Shown one piece after another: positions 32,024-41,869 of a stretch of 64,000 bases of DNA; within the stretch, counting starts at the first letter, position 1, and the number at the start of each line of letters is the position of its first letter. The notes beneath the pieces are model-generated. The model saw nothing but the letters and a program-made list of their open reading frames with translations. It was not told the DNA's origin and did no database searches. The position numbers and the translations under genes are program-made. Source of the DNA: Bacillota bacterium (lineage in GTDB: Bacteria > Bacillota > Clostridia > Christensenellales > SZUA-584). The DNA lies in the NCBI GenBank assembly GCA_023461435.1, contig JAEYLC010000033.1, forward strand, positions 119,222 through 183,221, in the 5' to 3' direction.

Positions 32024-33832
32024 ATGAAGGTTAATAAGAAAAAAAGCTCACATATCAAAACCGTTTATTATCGAAACTTTTTTTTGCTGATTGTTTTGCC
32101 GCTGTTATTGGTTTTATTTTTTACGCTTTCCGTTATGCGTGAGAGCACGCTGGAAAGCGCGAACGAAAAAATTGCCCTCGCTCAGCAAAATGTGATCACC
32201 GCATTAACCACGGATATCAAAGCTTCTACGTTAAAGCTTTCACATTTCCTTAACAGCAGCAACGGCCGGGCTCTCGAGCTTGCCGCGGCGGTCGCCAACA
32301 GCAACGGTCAGGACAGTTATGATTACAGGTCGCAACTGGAGGAGTTATATAACTTCGCGGTCACGCCCAGCTCGGATATCATCGCCATCCATTTTTATTC
32401 CAAGGATGGTGAGGTGAATTATCTGAAAGACGGCTTGGCCATTCCGCTCTCTGAGCTGCGCCGCCAGCGTTTTTATACAGAGGCGCTGGACGACCCGGAT
32501 CAGACGCATGTGGGAAGCATGCCGTCCAACATTACGTATATGGACAAACTCACCGACAAAGCGCGCATGGCGCTCGTCGTCGCGTTCGCGCCGCAAAAAA
32601 CTGAGCGTTCGGGCAGTATCGAGATGGTTTGTATGTACACCTATACGCATGTCAACGTGACCATACAGGAATACAGCAGCGACGTGACAAAAGGCCGGAT
32701 GTGTCTTGTGGACAATGACGGCAAAATGCTGATACCACCCAAAAGAGGCTTGTCGGATTACGTGCTGCCATGGAAGCTTTATATGGCGGAACCCGGAAAC
32801 TATACATACAAAACGGACGGCAAAATGATGCAATATACTGTGTCGCTCGTTCCGGGCACGAACTGGCGGCTTGTGAACGCTGTGGATGAGTCGGTTTTGC
32901 TTCAGGAATTCAATCGGACGGGCAGCGTCATCATCGCGATAAGCCTTGTTCTTTTTGCTTTATTTATTGGTTTTTCACTGATTTTCCTGCGCAATATTAT
33001 CGTTCCGGTCAACAGACTTATCGGCGGCATGCACCGCGTTGAGGGCGGTGATCTTGACATACGTCTCGATCCGTCCGGAGAAAAGGAAATGCGCATGCTG
33101 ACGCAATCCTTTAACAGCATGATAGGGAAAACGAAAACACTGATGCTGACCAATGAAGAACAGCAGCGCGAGAAGCACCGTGTTGAAATGCAGGCGCTTC
33201 AAAGCCAGATCAACCCTCATTTTCTTGTGAATTCGCTCAGCAATATCCGGTTTATGGCCATTGTGGCCAAATATAACGGGATCAAGAATATGACTGAAGC
33301 ACTTATCAAGATACTCTCCACGAGCTTTCGTCACTCGCCAAAGCTTTTCACGATAAAGGAAGAAATCGAGCTGCTGGAGAGCTATGTTTATCTGATGCAA
33401 ATCCGCTATGCGGAGAATTTTGATGTGACATACGAAGTGGATGAAGAGTGCAACAATTTTAAAGTGCCGCGGCTTATACTTCAGCCGATTATGGAGAATT
33501 CCATTGTCCACGGTTTTGAGGATAAGGATGATATCGGCACGATCACCGTCACTGTCAGGCGCGCGGATAATACTGTGATGATCACGATCTGTGACAACGG
33601 GAAAGGTATGACGCCCCAGATGATAGAGGCTTTGTTGGCTGCTGATCCGTCAGACGGTGAAACGAGCGGAAATATCGGCGTTTCGAACGTGAACAAGCGC
33701 ATCAAGCTTAATTTCGGCACGCAATACGGCCTTTCGATGACAAGCCAGCCGGGGAAAGGAACGACGACGACAATCGTGATTCCCGCGATAGAAAGCGAGG
33801 AGAGCCAGGATGTACAGCCTATTAATCGTTGA
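32024..33832 (+). CDS. Sensor histidine kinase, YesM/LytS-like
   Basis: A 602-residue membrane kinase. I prefer ATG 32024 to TTG 32012, though neither has a strong ribosome binding site. A membrane span at about residues 18-38, a large extracellular cache-type sensor region to about 300, a second span at about 303-325, and a HAMP linker precede the His-kinase domain. The phosphorylated histidine is His399 in QINPHFL. The ATPase part has LQPIMENSIVHGF (N box) and CDNGKGM (G1 box). YesM-type kinases sense plant or host polysaccharide fragments and pair with YesN-type regulators. The partner gene overlaps its 3' end by 23 bases. The downstream sugar transporter is the probable target. Confidence 0.92.
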   Translation: MKVNKKKSSHIKTVYYRNFFLLIVLPLLLVLFFTLSVMRESTLESANEKIALAQQNVITALTTDIKASTLKLSHFLNSSNGRALELAAAVANSNGQDSYDYRSQLEELYNFAVTPSSDIIAIHFYSKDGEVNYLKDGLAIPLSELRRQRFYTEALDDPDQTHVGSMPSNITYMDKLTDKARMALVVAFAPQKTERSGSIEMVCMYTYTHVNVTIQEYSSDVTKGRMCLVDNDGKMLIPPKRGLSDYVLPWKLYMAEPGNYTYKTDGKMMQYTVSLVPGTNWRLVNAVDESVLLQEFNRTGSVIIAISLVLFALFIGFSLIFLRNIIVPVNRLIGGMHRVEGGDLDIRLDPSGEKEMRMLTQSFNSMIGKTKTLMLTNEEQQREKHRVEMQALQSQINPHFLVNSLSNIRFMAIVAKYNGIKNMTEALIKILSTSFRHSPKLFTIKEEIELLESYVYLMQIRYAENFDVTYEVDEECNNFKVPRLILQPIMENSIVHGFEDKDDIGTITVTVRRADNTVMITICDNGKGMTPQMIEALLAADPSDGETSGNIGVSNVNKRIKLNFGTQYGLSMTSQPGKGTTTTIVIPAIESEESQDVQPINR

Positions 33833-35357
33833 TGATGAGACAATTGTCCGAACCACTTTAGCCACAATGGTCAAATGGGAGGAGCTTGGATTTGCGATTG
33901 CGGGCAGTGTCGCGACGGGTAAAGCGGCGCTTAAGCTGATACAAACTCAGGCTGTGGATGTGGTGTTGACGGATATCAAGATGCCTGTGATGGACGGGCT
34001 CCAATTGATCAGGCAGCTAAACCTGATGACCAATCCCCCTATCGTACTGGTACTCAGTGCGTATAACGATTTTGATCTTGTGAGAGAAGCGTTTAAGCTG
34101 GGCGCTCTTGACTATATTGTGAAGGGAGATATCGCGTCAAAACAGCTCAAAGAGATTTTAGAGGGCATCAAACAAAGGCTTGTCGTAAGAAAGGTCGCGC
34201 CGGGGAATCGGGCGTGTTCTCAAAAGGAGCAGCCGTCGGAGCATTTGCGCAGTGTCATCAGGGGCACAAGAGAGGCGGACGAGAGCCTTATTGACGGCCC
34301 TTTCTGTTTGGCGTGTTTTGAAATTGATGATTTTCGCCGCGAAAGCGCCCGATTTGGAAGAAACCTGGAAACCGATCTGATGCAGCCGCTGCTTGAATCC
34401 GCCGGACAGGTTTCGCGAGTGGCCGCCAAATGCGTGATAACGGCGATATCTCCGTCGCGCTATATACTGCTGTATAGTGACGGGGAAAACACGGCCCCCA
34501 TGCAAATGGATTCGATTTGCAGGCAGGTGCAGCGTGTCTGGACGAATTACATGAACATCTCCATTTCCGTTGGCATCAGTGAAGTGGGGCAGGCTCCCGG
34601 TGCGTTTCATGATTTGCTGCAGCAAGCCTATACCCGCGTTATGCTGAAATTCATATTCGGACAGGGCGGTATATACGGGAAGGAGGCCGAGTCGTTATTT
34701 TCAATCGATCTCGCACAAAAATCGCCCAACGCTTCTCTCATCAGCTCGTTCAAGAGCAGCCATCCGGCGCTGCTCTTTGAAGAACAGCATAAGCTTTTTA
34801 CCAGGCTGCATTCATTATCAGTTGCGGACGCCCGCACATTGGCACTGCAAGTCGTTTTTCAAACGGCGCTTATGATGGCAGATTCAGGAGGCGGATTATG
34901 GGATGTGTTTATCAGAAGAGATGAAACAAGCTTTTATAAGGCTGTTTCGCATCTGGATACAATACAGGATGTGAATATATGGATCACCAACTTTACACGC
35001 CGGGTGGCGGATTATTTTGAAGGTATGCAGACCTATGCGAGCGTCGATATCATGGAAAAGGCGAAACGTTTTATCGCGGATCATTATTCGGACCCGGCTT
35101 TGAATCTCGCCAACTGTGCCAAATATGTAGGGCTCACCGAAAAATACTTCTGTACGCGGTTTAATCACGAAGTCGGCGTCAGCTTCTCCGCCTATCTGAC
35201 CGATGTGCGGATATCCATGGCGAAAACAATGATTTTGAAGACCGGTCTTAAGATGTACGAAGTCAGCGAAGCGGTCGGGTTCGGCAGCGTTGAGCATTTT
35301 ATGCGCGTTTTTAAAAGAAGCACCGGGAAAAGCCCCAATGCGTTCAGAAAGCAATAA
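33810..35357 (+). CDS. Response regulator, YesN-like, with AraC-type output domain
   Basis: A 515-residue regulator. The receiver domain (about 1-120) has the acidic pair at residues 8-9, phospho-acceptor Asp55 in LTDIKMPVMDG, and a switch lysine in YIVKGD. The middle 250 residues are a linker region often found in this group. The C-terminal 100 residues form an AraC HTH pair with NLANCAKYVGLTEKYFCTRF and a second unit ending SVEHFMRVFKR. It overlaps the sensor gene and is likely to activate the SBP/permease/beta-galactosidase operon starting at 35547. Confidence 0.93.
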   Translation: MYSLLIVDDETIVRTTLATMVKWEELGFAIAGSVATGKAALKLIQTQAVDVVLTDIKMPVMDGLQLIRQLNLMTNPPIVLVLSAYNDFDLVREAFKLGALDYIVKGDIASKQLKEILEGIKQRLVVRKVAPGNRACSQKEQPSEHLRSVIRGTREADESLIDGPFCLACFEIDDFRRESARFGRNLETDLMQPLLESAGQVSRVAAKCVITAISPSRYILLYSDGENTAPMQMDSICRQVQRVWTNYMNISISVGISEVGQAPGAFHDLLQQAYTRVMLKFIFGQGGIYGKEAESLFSIDLAQKSPNASLISSFKSSHPALLFEEQHKLFTRLHSLSVADARTLALQVVFQTALMMADSGGGLWDVFIRRDETSFYKAVSHLDTIQDVNIWITNFTRRVADYFEGMQTYASVDIMEKAKRFIADHYSDPALNLANCAKYVGLTEKYFCTRFNHEVGVSFSAYLTDVRISMAKTMILKTGLKMYEVSEAVGFGSVEHFMRVFKRSTGKSPNAFRKQ

Positions 35358-35546
35358 TGGCTTATGTATGATTTGTTTTTCGAACCTGTGTGGGAGACGC
35401 TGGCGCACATTAAAACATCTAACTATAAATCAATAAATTGTACTATCATTCATAGGTTCATTGACATGAGAATGCTATGATATTTCCATCTCAAATGGGC
35501 GCCGTATCACGGCGCAAATTCAAACATTTTTGAGGAGGATTATTCC

Positions 35547-36935
35547 ATGAAGAAATTGCTGGCTACAATTATTTGCTTGGTAATGGTCTTATCGCTGTTC
35601 AGCGGGTGCAGCGGGGCACCGGCATCTTCCGAGCCTTCGGAAGCCGTGTCGGCAGATACCAGCTCTGAGAGTCCTGAAGCAGTGGCTGAAACCGAAGGGA
35701 CGGGTGGTCTTGATCCCAACATTACGGCGACACTCACTTTCGCGACCTGGGACAACGCGGCTATCGCGCTGTATGAAGAGCTGGATCTCGAGGGCCGTTT
35801 TCAGAAGCTGTATCCCAATGTGACAATCGAGATTGAGCAGTCCAAGGACGATTCGGAATACTGGAACAGCATGAAAATCCGTGCTTCCGCAAACCAACTT
35901 CCCGACATCATGTATAACAAGCCTTTCACACTTTCGCGATTCCAGGATTACTTGCTGGATCTTTCGGGGGACTTTTCAGATATCATTGGCAATAATACGC
36001 TCGCTCAAGGATACGCGATTGGCGGCAAGGTGCTTGGAATCCCGGAAAAATCCGTCAGCGATTATGTTTTTTACTGGAGTGATATGTTCACAGAAGCCGG
36101 AGTCGAAATTCCGCAGACATGGGATGAGATGATTGCGGCCTGTGAAGCCTTGCAGACCTACTATGGCGCGAAAGACTCTGATTACTCGGCAATTGCAATG
36201 GGCGCCAAGGATGAGTGGCCCACATATCCGTTCATGGAATTTATGCCTGCTTTGATCAGCGCAAACGGACAGAACTGGAATTCAATGGCTGCGCAGGACA
36301 ATCCGTTCGCGGAAGGCACCGACGTCAGCACCGCCTATCATAAGGTGTTTGATCTGTTCTCGGCGGGCGTTTGCGGCAAGGATCCGCTTGGCGTCGGTTA
36401 CGATCAGGCGGCGGGTTTGTTTGCACAGAAGAAAGCAAGCATCATCGTTGCGGGGCCGTGGTGCATTTCGGATATCAAGAGCGGCACTGATGATTTGACA
36501 GGTCTCAGCACGTTCTATCTGCCGGTTCGCGATAACGCAAGCGACGCGTTTAATATCATTGCCCAGGGCGACAACTTCATGGGCGTCACAACGCAAAGCC
36601 AGAATCCCGAGCTCGCGAAGGAGTTCATCAAATTCTACTTCAGCGACGCGTGGTATCCGGACTATATCGCTGCCATCGGCGACGATTCCACGATGAAGAA
36701 TTTCCCCAAGGACAAAGATCCCATTCTTGCTGCTGCCGATGAGAAACAGCCGGATACGGTTCAGGTGATGTATGACGGCGGCGGAGATGATTTTACCGCG
36801 GTTCAGGGCGAAGTCAAGTTCGATTATAAGAAGCTGGGCGCGCAGATGTTTGCGAGCGGGTTCAATCTGGAGAGCGAACTGACAAAGCTCAATGACGCAT
36901 GGGCTCAGGCTCGGACGACACTCGGCATAAAATAA
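35547..36935 (+). CDS. Carbohydrate ABC transporter substrate-binding lipoprotein (CUT1)
   Basis: A 462-residue binding protein. The signal peptide ends in a lipobox LFSGC (cysteine near residue 21), followed by a Ser/Ala/Glu-rich linker, so it is tethered outside the membrane. The mature part opens TLTFATWDNAA, and its Trp-rich ligand segments are typical of family-1 solute-binding proteins for oligosaccharides. AGGAGG lies nine bases before ATG 35547. It precedes two MalF/MalG-type permeases and a GH35 enzyme, so a beta-galactoside oligosaccharide is the likely ligand. No ATPase is encoded in the cluster; a shared MsmK-type ATPase elsewhere would be needed. Confidence 0.92.
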   Translation: MKKLLATIICLVMVLSLFSGCSGAPASSEPSEAVSADTSSESPEAVAETEGTGGLDPNITATLTFATWDNAAIALYEELDLEGRFQKLYPNVTIEIEQSKDDSEYWNSMKIRASANQLPDIMYNKPFTLSRFQDYLLDLSGDFSDIIGNNTLAQGYAIGGKVLGIPEKSVSDYVFYWSDMFTEAGVEIPQTWDEMIAACEALQTYYGAKDSDYSAIAMGAKDEWPTYPFMEFMPALISANGQNWNSMAAQDNPFAEGTDVSTAYHKVFDLFSAGVCGKDPLGVGYDQAAGLFAQKKASIIVAGPWCISDIKSGTDDLTGLSTFYLPVRDNASDAFNIIAQGDNFMGVTTQSQNPELAKEFIKFYFSDAWYPDYIAAIGDDSTMKNFPKDKDPILAAADEKQPDTVQVMYDGGGDDFTAVQGEVKFDYKKLGAQMFASGFNLESELTKLNDAWAQARTTLGIK

Positions 36936-36968
36936 CTTTATCCTCATGCCAATAGCGGGATAGAAGAC

Positions 36969-37027
36969 AAGCGGCACCCCTTTCGTTGGACAAAAATGAA
37001 ATACTGCCTGCCGGAAGGGGTGCTTTC
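36969..37027 (+). terminator. Hairpin between binding-protein and permease genes (attenuator-like)
   Basis: AAGCGGCACCCCTTTC (36969-36984) pairs with GGAAGGGGTGCTTTCT (37012-37027), leaving a two-base bulge, with weak T content after it. It lies 34 bases after the binding-protein stop. Such a hairpin would raise the binding protein relative to the permeases by limiting read-through or stabilising the upstream mRNA. Confidence 0.6.
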
Positions 37028-37064
37028 TATTCACATGCAGAACCAGAAAAACGAGGATGGCTAT

Positions 37065-38021
37065 ATGAAGAGTACGAAAACACTCACGCAAAGACGGAAT
37101 ATTTTTATTGCCATATCGCTGGCAGTTCCGATATTGCTCCTGTTGATGTTTGTCGTCTTTCCCGCGACAAAGCTGTTTACAATGAGCATGACGGACTGGG
37201 ACGGTTTATCGCCAACAAGTCACTTTGTCGGCTTCAATAATTACGTTAAGATGTTCTCAGACCAGGACCTGTGGCTGTCACTGCGCAACAACGGCATCTA
37301 CTTTTTCGTGCATTTGCTGTTCATTCCGGTTGAGCTCGCGATAGCGGTTATGCTGACAACCAAAATGCGCGGTGCGAAATTCTTCAAATCGATGTCCTTT
37401 TTGCCCTATGTGATCAATGGCGTGGCGATCGCCTATTCGTTTTCATATTTCTTTTCGCCGATCAATGGCGGGTTCGACGCCATATTGAATTTCCTTGGCC
37501 TGAGCAGTTGGACGCATAACTGGCTTTCCGATGAAAACATCGTCAATTACGTACTGGCATCGGTATCGCTGTGGCGGTTTTCGGGCTATCATGTGATTCT
37601 GTTTATTTCGGCGCTGACAAGCGTGCCGAACGATATTTTGGAGGCGGCCACCATTGACGGGGCGAACGCCTGGCATAAATTCAGGTATATACAAACGCCC
37701 AGCATCCGGCTGGTCATCGATTTTATATTGTTCGATAACGTGCGCGGCGCGTTGCAGGTGTTCGAGATTCCCTTTGTCATCACAAGCGGCGGGCCGGGTT
37801 ATGCCTCATCAACGTTTACGCTATACTCGGTCAAAACCGCTTTTTCATACAATAATTTTGGGCTGGCCAGCGCGATGGCTGTCACCATCATGCTGATGAT
37901 CATCGTCGTCTATTTGATACAGAATATGATTGTGCAGTATACGCGTGTGCGGGGAGAAAAAAGAGAACGCAAGGTGATCAATAAAATGGCCGATAAAGTG
38001 AAGGGGGGCGTACAGGCATGA
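37065..38021 (+). CDS. Sugar ABC transporter permease, MalF-like
   Basis: A 318-residue membrane protein with six spans. ATG 37065 is preferred because the ATG at 36996 lies inside the hairpin loop and the one at 37035 gives a hydrophilic tail without homology; GAGG sits upstream of 37065. The coupling loop E-A-A-T-I-D-G-A-N-A-W-H-K-F near residue 190 is the EAA motif of CUT1 permeases. It overlaps the next permease by four bases. With the binding protein and MalG-like partner it forms the galactoside importer. Confidence 0.9.
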   Translation: MKSTKTLTQRRNIFIAISLAVPILLLLMFVVFPATKLFTMSMTDWDGLSPTSHFVGFNNYVKMFSDQDLWLSLRNNGIYFFVHLLFIPVELAIAVMLTTKMRGAKFFKSMSFLPYVINGVAIAYSFSYFFSPINGGFDAILNFLGLSSWTHNWLSDENIVNYVLASVSLWRFSGYHVILFISALTSVPNDILEAATIDGANAWHKFRYIQTPSIRLVIDFILFDNVRGALQVFEIPFVITSGGPGYASSTFTLYSVKTAFSYNNFGLASAMAVTIMLMIIVVYLIQNMIVQYTRVRGEKRERKVINKMADKVKGGVQA

Positions 38022-38872
38022 AAACCTCGCATGTTCAGATGTATACGGCGCGCAGGCATTTGGTCAGCGGCGTGAAAATCGTGATCGGCATTTTGATATG
38101 TGTGATCGTGATTGCACCCATATTGGTGACGCTTTTCGCATCGCTTAAAACCATGGGCGACATGACAACCACATCGCCGCTCCTGCTGCCGGACCACATC
38201 ACGCTCGATAACTATTCCGAGGTTTTTTCGGATCCCAAGCTTTATATCGGTTTTCGAAACACGTTTACCATCGCTCTTGTCAGCATTGTTTTCAATGTGT
38301 TCTTGGGCTCCGTCACAGCTTTTTGTCTGGAAAGGTTTCGGTTCCGCTTCCGAAAAATAGTTTTCGGCTTGTTTTTCTTAGGCATGATGATTCCCATGTT
38401 TGTGATGGAAATCGCCCGTTTCAGCTTGATCAGCTCGCTTGGGCTGTACAATACGCTGGGCGCACCGATCATCATCTACGTGGCGTCGGACCTTATGCAG
38501 CTGTATATTTACAGGCAGTTCATCAGCAAAATACCGGTGTCGCTCGATGAAAGCGCGCTGATAGACGGCTGCGGTTATTTCCGCGTATTCTGGCGCATCA
38601 TATTCCCGCAGTTGGCGCCTGCGACGGCGACAGTTGTCATCATCAAAACGGTGAACATCATCAATGATATGTATGTTCCGTATCTTTATATGACAAGCAA
38701 CGATTTGAAGACGATGACCACGTTTATCATGAACTATGCCAGCGCGAAGGAGGGCTCGTGGCAGAGTCTGTCGGCAGCGGTGATCATTGTGCTGATACCC
38801 ACGGTGCTCATTTATGTGTTTTCTCAGAGATACATTATCAAAGGCCTTTCGGCCGGCGCGGTAAAGGAATAG
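38018..38872 (+). CDS. Sugar ABC transporter permease, MalG-like
   Basis: A 284-residue membrane protein with six spans; ATG 38018 overlaps the upstream stop as ATGA. The EAA loop reads ESALIDGCGYFRVFWRIIFP near residues 176-195, the standard contact to a MsmK/MalK-type ATPase. The beta-galactosidase gene starts ten bases downstream, so importer and enzyme are one operon. Confidence 0.93.
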   Translation: MKTSHVQMYTARRHLVSGVKIVIGILICVIVIAPILVTLFASLKTMGDMTTTSPLLLPDHITLDNYSEVFSDPKLYIGFRNTFTIALVSIVFNVFLGSVTAFCLERFRFRFRKIVFGLFFLGMMIPMFVMEIARFSLISSLGLYNTLGAPIIIYVASDLMQLYIYRQFISKIPVSLDESALIDGCGYFRVFWRIIFPQLAPATATVVIIKTVNIINDMYVPYLYMTSNDLKTMTTFIMNYASAKEGSWQSLSAAVIIVLIPTVLIYVFSQRYIIKGLSAGAVKE

Positions 38873-38882
38873 GTGAAGCGTT

Positions 38883-40634
38883 ATGGAATCGTTTGAAATA
38901 CGCGACCAGTTTTATCTGAACGGTGAGCCGTTTAAAATCATTTCGGGAAGCATCCACTATTTTCGCGTCGTGCCGGAATACTGGCGCGACCGGCTCGAAA
39001 AGCTCAAAGCGATGGGCTGCAATACGGTGGAGACCTATGTGGCCTGGAACATGCATGAGCCTGAAAAAGGCCGGTTTAACTTCGAGGGCATGCTGGATTT
39101 GTCGCGGTTTTTACGTACGGCGCAGGAGCTTGGACTGTACGCGATTGTCCGGCCGTCTCCGTATATATGCGCCGAATGGGAATTCGGAGGATTGCCCGCG
39201 TGGCTGCTGGCAGAGAGCAACATGCACGTCCGTTCACGGGAAGGCCGGTTTCTTTCGTATGTCGCGTCATATTTTGAAAAGTTGTTCGATGTTTTAGTCC
39301 CCCTGCAGGTTAACTGCGGCGGCCCCATTATACTCATGCAGCTGGAGAACGAATATGGGGCATGGGGGGATGATAAAGGATATCTGGAGGAGCTTAGAAA
39401 GCTTATGGAAATAAACGGGCTGACTGTTCCTCTGGTGACGAGCGACGGGCCCTGGCGGGACGACCTTGCGTGCGGCAGTCTGCCCGGCGTCTTGCCGACC
39501 GTTAATTTCGGCTCCAAGGCAAAGACGCAGCTCCCCTTTCTGAAAAAGCATTTAAAGAACGGCCCTGTGATGTGCATGGAGTTCTGGGCCGGATGGTTTG
39601 ATTATTGGGGGTGCGAGAAGCACAACAAGCGGGACCCTGAGGAGATCGCGCAGGATCTGGACGAAATATTATCACAGGGCAGTGTCAATATATATATGTT
39701 CCACGGCGGGACCAGCTTCGGATTTTTGAACGGGGCCAACGACTACGATCGCCTGACGCCGGATGTCTCTTCCTACGATTATGATGCGCCGCTGACCGAA
39801 GACGGACAGATAACGCCAAAATATACGGCGATGCAAAATGTGATATCCAAATACGTTTCTGTGCCTCATGTGCCGCTGACCACGAGGATCAAACGGCGCG
39901 GCTACGGTGCTTTGCCACTCAAAGACGCCGTGTCCCTATTCGCGGTGCTGGAAGACATCGGCAAGCCTGTGGAAAGCCTGCGGCCCATCCCGATGGAAAT
40001 GCTGTCGCAGTCTTACGGATATGTCCTTTACAGGTCTAATATTGATACCGGCACTTTGATTGAGAAATTCCGGTTGACACAGACCGGCGACCGCGCCTCG
40101 GTGTTTTTAGATCAGCGCCGCTTTTTGACGTTGTTCGACCGGGAGCTTACGATAGAGCATGCGGTTGAATGGCCGCATGCCAAAGGCGCCTCGCTGGATA
40201 TACTCGTGGAGAATCTGGGACGCGTCAATTTCGGGGTGATGATGTGCCGTCAGGCCAAGGGCATTGCGGGTGGTGTTGTGGTCAACAGTCATATGCATTC
40301 CGGGTGGCTTCAATATTCGCTGCCTTTAAGCTCGGAAGAAATAAGCAAGCTGGATTTTTCCAAAGAATATCGGGAGGAGCTGCCCGCTTTTTACCGTTTT
40401 GAATTTGATGTGGCAGAAAAAGGAGACACCTTTTTGGATATGACCGGCTGGGGAAAGGGCTGTGCTTTCCTCAATGGTTTCAATTTGGGCCGCTTTTGGG
40501 ACATTGGACCTCAGAGAAGATTATATATCCCTGCGCCGCTTCTGAAGCTTGGAATGAACGAGATCGTGATATTTGAGACGGAAGGGAAGCCCGGCAATAC
40601 GATTGCGTTGTGCGATACGCCTGATCTCGGGTAA
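38883..40634 (+). CDS. Beta-galactosidase, glycoside hydrolase family 35
   Basis: A 583-residue enzyme that removes terminal beta-galactose from oligosaccharides with retention of configuration. The GH35 signature GGPIILMQLENEYG is at about residues 146-159, with Glu157 as acid/base. Glu233 in CMEFWAGW is the nucleophile, and ISGSIHYFRV near residue 20 is also typical. There is no signal peptide, so it acts in the cytosol on imported sugars. It ends with the jelly-roll-like domains usual for this size class. Galactose released would need galactokinase, yet the nearby galK is truncated. Confidence 0.95.
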   Translation: MESFEIRDQFYLNGEPFKIISGSIHYFRVVPEYWRDRLEKLKAMGCNTVETYVAWNMHEPEKGRFNFEGMLDLSRFLRTAQELGLYAIVRPSPYICAEWEFGGLPAWLLAESNMHVRSREGRFLSYVASYFEKLFDVLVPLQVNCGGPIILMQLENEYGAWGDDKGYLEELRKLMEINGLTVPLVTSDGPWRDDLACGSLPGVLPTVNFGSKAKTQLPFLKKHLKNGPVMCMEFWAGWFDYWGCEKHNKRDPEEIAQDLDEILSQGSVNIYMFHGGTSFGFLNGANDYDRLTPDVSSYDYDAPLTEDGQITPKYTAMQNVISKYVSVPHVPLTTRIKRRGYGALPLKDAVSLFAVLEDIGKPVESLRPIPMEMLSQSYGYVLYRSNIDTGTLIEKFRLTQTGDRASVFLDQRRFLTLFDRELTIEHAVEWPHAKGASLDILVENLGRVNFGVMMCRQAKGIAGGVVVNSHMHSGWLQYSLPLSSEEISKLDFSKEYREELPAFYRFEFDVAEKGDTFLDMTGWGKGCAFLNGFNLGRFWDIGPQRRLYIPAPLLKLGMNEIVIFETEGKPGNTIALCDTPDLG

Positions 40635-40679
40635 GCGGATCTCTATACTATAAAAGCGATATGGCGCCTTTTGAAGATT

Positions 40680-41708
40680 TTAAACCTCCTGCACAATGCA
40701 ATCAAGAAACATGTGGACGGGTTCTGTGGTCGCGCCTTTCTTAATGCGGTTCATCAGGATATCAACGGCTTGTTCCCCCATCTTTTCCGGCTCCTGTTCG
40801 ATAATGTACCTGATGTTGTTGATCAGAGCGTTGTCCCGGTTCCTCAGAAATTCAGTATAGGGCATCGTAAAGTCATCGAATATCGCGACTTCGAAATTGC
40901 CTTGCTGCGGGTAATCCGTTAAATTTAAAAGATCATAGAAATAGCGCATATCCCACGACGTATTCAAGAGGAATGCAGTGAATCTGCGCGCAGAGGTGAG
41001 CAGCGAGTATAAAGGCTGCCATTGATAGTTTCTGTCCGGATATATTATCTCGTTATGGCCTGTCAATCCGTGTTTGTCTATGGCGCTGTAATAGCCCTTG
41101 AGCCGCTCCATGGAAACATTGGTTAAAGTCGATTTATCCTGTACGATGCTTAACAGACGCTTATGGCCTCTCTTAATTAGATATTCGGTCAGATTGAACA
41201 TAGCGTCCGCATTTTTTGATGTCACAAAAGAATAGGCGGGTCCGTCAATATATCTGTCGATGAAAACCATGGGGAAGCTGTCATTTGCCAACGACTCATA
41301 CATATCGATGTTATCCACGGTGTTGCAGGGGTTCACAATGATGCCGCCGATATTGTTGTTGATGCAGAATTCCAGGTACTGACGCTCAAGCATGCTGCTT
41401 TCACAGCTGTTGAATATGATAAGTGAATAGCCGTATTCGTTGGTTTTCGCGGTAATGGCATTTGTCATTCGGATAATCAGGTCAAAATCGAAACCAGGTT
41501 GGATCAGAGCAATAAATTTCTTGTTCCTGGCGTTGGCGGCTGACGATTTCGTGCTTGAATACCCCAAGGTGCTTGCGATTTTCAGTATCTGCGATCTTTT
41601 TTGAGTAGAAACGCGAACTTCTTTTCCGTTCAAGACTCTGGAGACAAGGGCTTTGGAAACATGTGCTTTATCGGCGATCATCTGTATGGTAACCTTGGGT
41701 TCCTGCAT
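40680..41708 (-). CDS. LacI-family transcriptional repressor
   Basis: A 342-residue regulator with an N-terminal helix-turn-helix (about residues 5-50: TIQMIADKAHVSKALVSRVLNG). The remainder is a periplasmic-binding-protein-like effector domain that opens KFIALIQPGFD. It is divergent from a ribose-type transporter operon. Two palindromes in the intervening region, TGATAAACGTTTATCA and ATGATAAA-ATA-TTTATCAT, are suitable operators for itself and the operon. It converges on the GH35 gene and may also sense that pathway, but control of the ribose-type cluster is the simpler reading. Confidence 0.92.
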   Translation of the reverse strand: MQEPKVTIQMIADKAHVSKALVSRVLNGKEVRVSTQKRSQILKIASTLGYSSTKSSAANARNKKFIALIQPGFDFDLIIRMTNAITAKTNEYGYSLIIFNSCESSMLERQYLEFCINNNIGGIIVNPCNTVDNIDMYESLANDSFPMVFIDRYIDGPAYSFVTSKNADAMFNLTEYLIKRGHKRLLSIVQDKSTLTNVSMERLKGYYSAIDKHGLTGHNEIIYPDRNYQWQPLYSLLTSARRFTAFLLNTSWDMRYFYDLLNLTDYPQQGNFEVAIFDDFTMPYTEFLRNRDNALINNIRYIIEQEPEKMGEQAVDILMNRIKKGATTEPVHMFLDCIVQEV

Positions 41709-41736
41709 AGTATTATAATTCCTTATTGTTATTTAT

Positions 41737-41752
41737 TGATAAACGTTTATCA
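41737..41752. promoter_or_regulatory. LacI-type operator palindrome 1
   Basis: TGATAAACGTTTATCA, a perfect 16-base palindrome with the central CG typical of LacI-family operators, 29 bases before the repressor start. Autoregulation is likely. Confidence 0.75.
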
Positions 41753-41850
41753 CTTGGAGCCGCTGCATCTCACAGATGAACTTTGCTTCCAGTTCGGCGT
41801 ATGCCAGCATATCCGCAAGAGGAGTGGGACGCGAAGTCTATACACCCGAT

Positions 41851-41869
41851 ATGATAAAATATTTATCAT
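41851..41869. promoter_or_regulatory. LacI-type operator palindrome 2
   Basis: ATGATAAA and TTTATCAT arms around a three-base centre, sharing TGATAAA/TTTATCA with palindrome 1. The centres are about 115 bp apart, roughly eleven helical turns, which would allow looping. Confidence 0.65.

Noticed and set aside
36996..37064. Extended N terminus of the MalF-like permease
   Set aside because: The ATG at 36996 sits in the loop of a long hairpin and adds residues not typical of the family.
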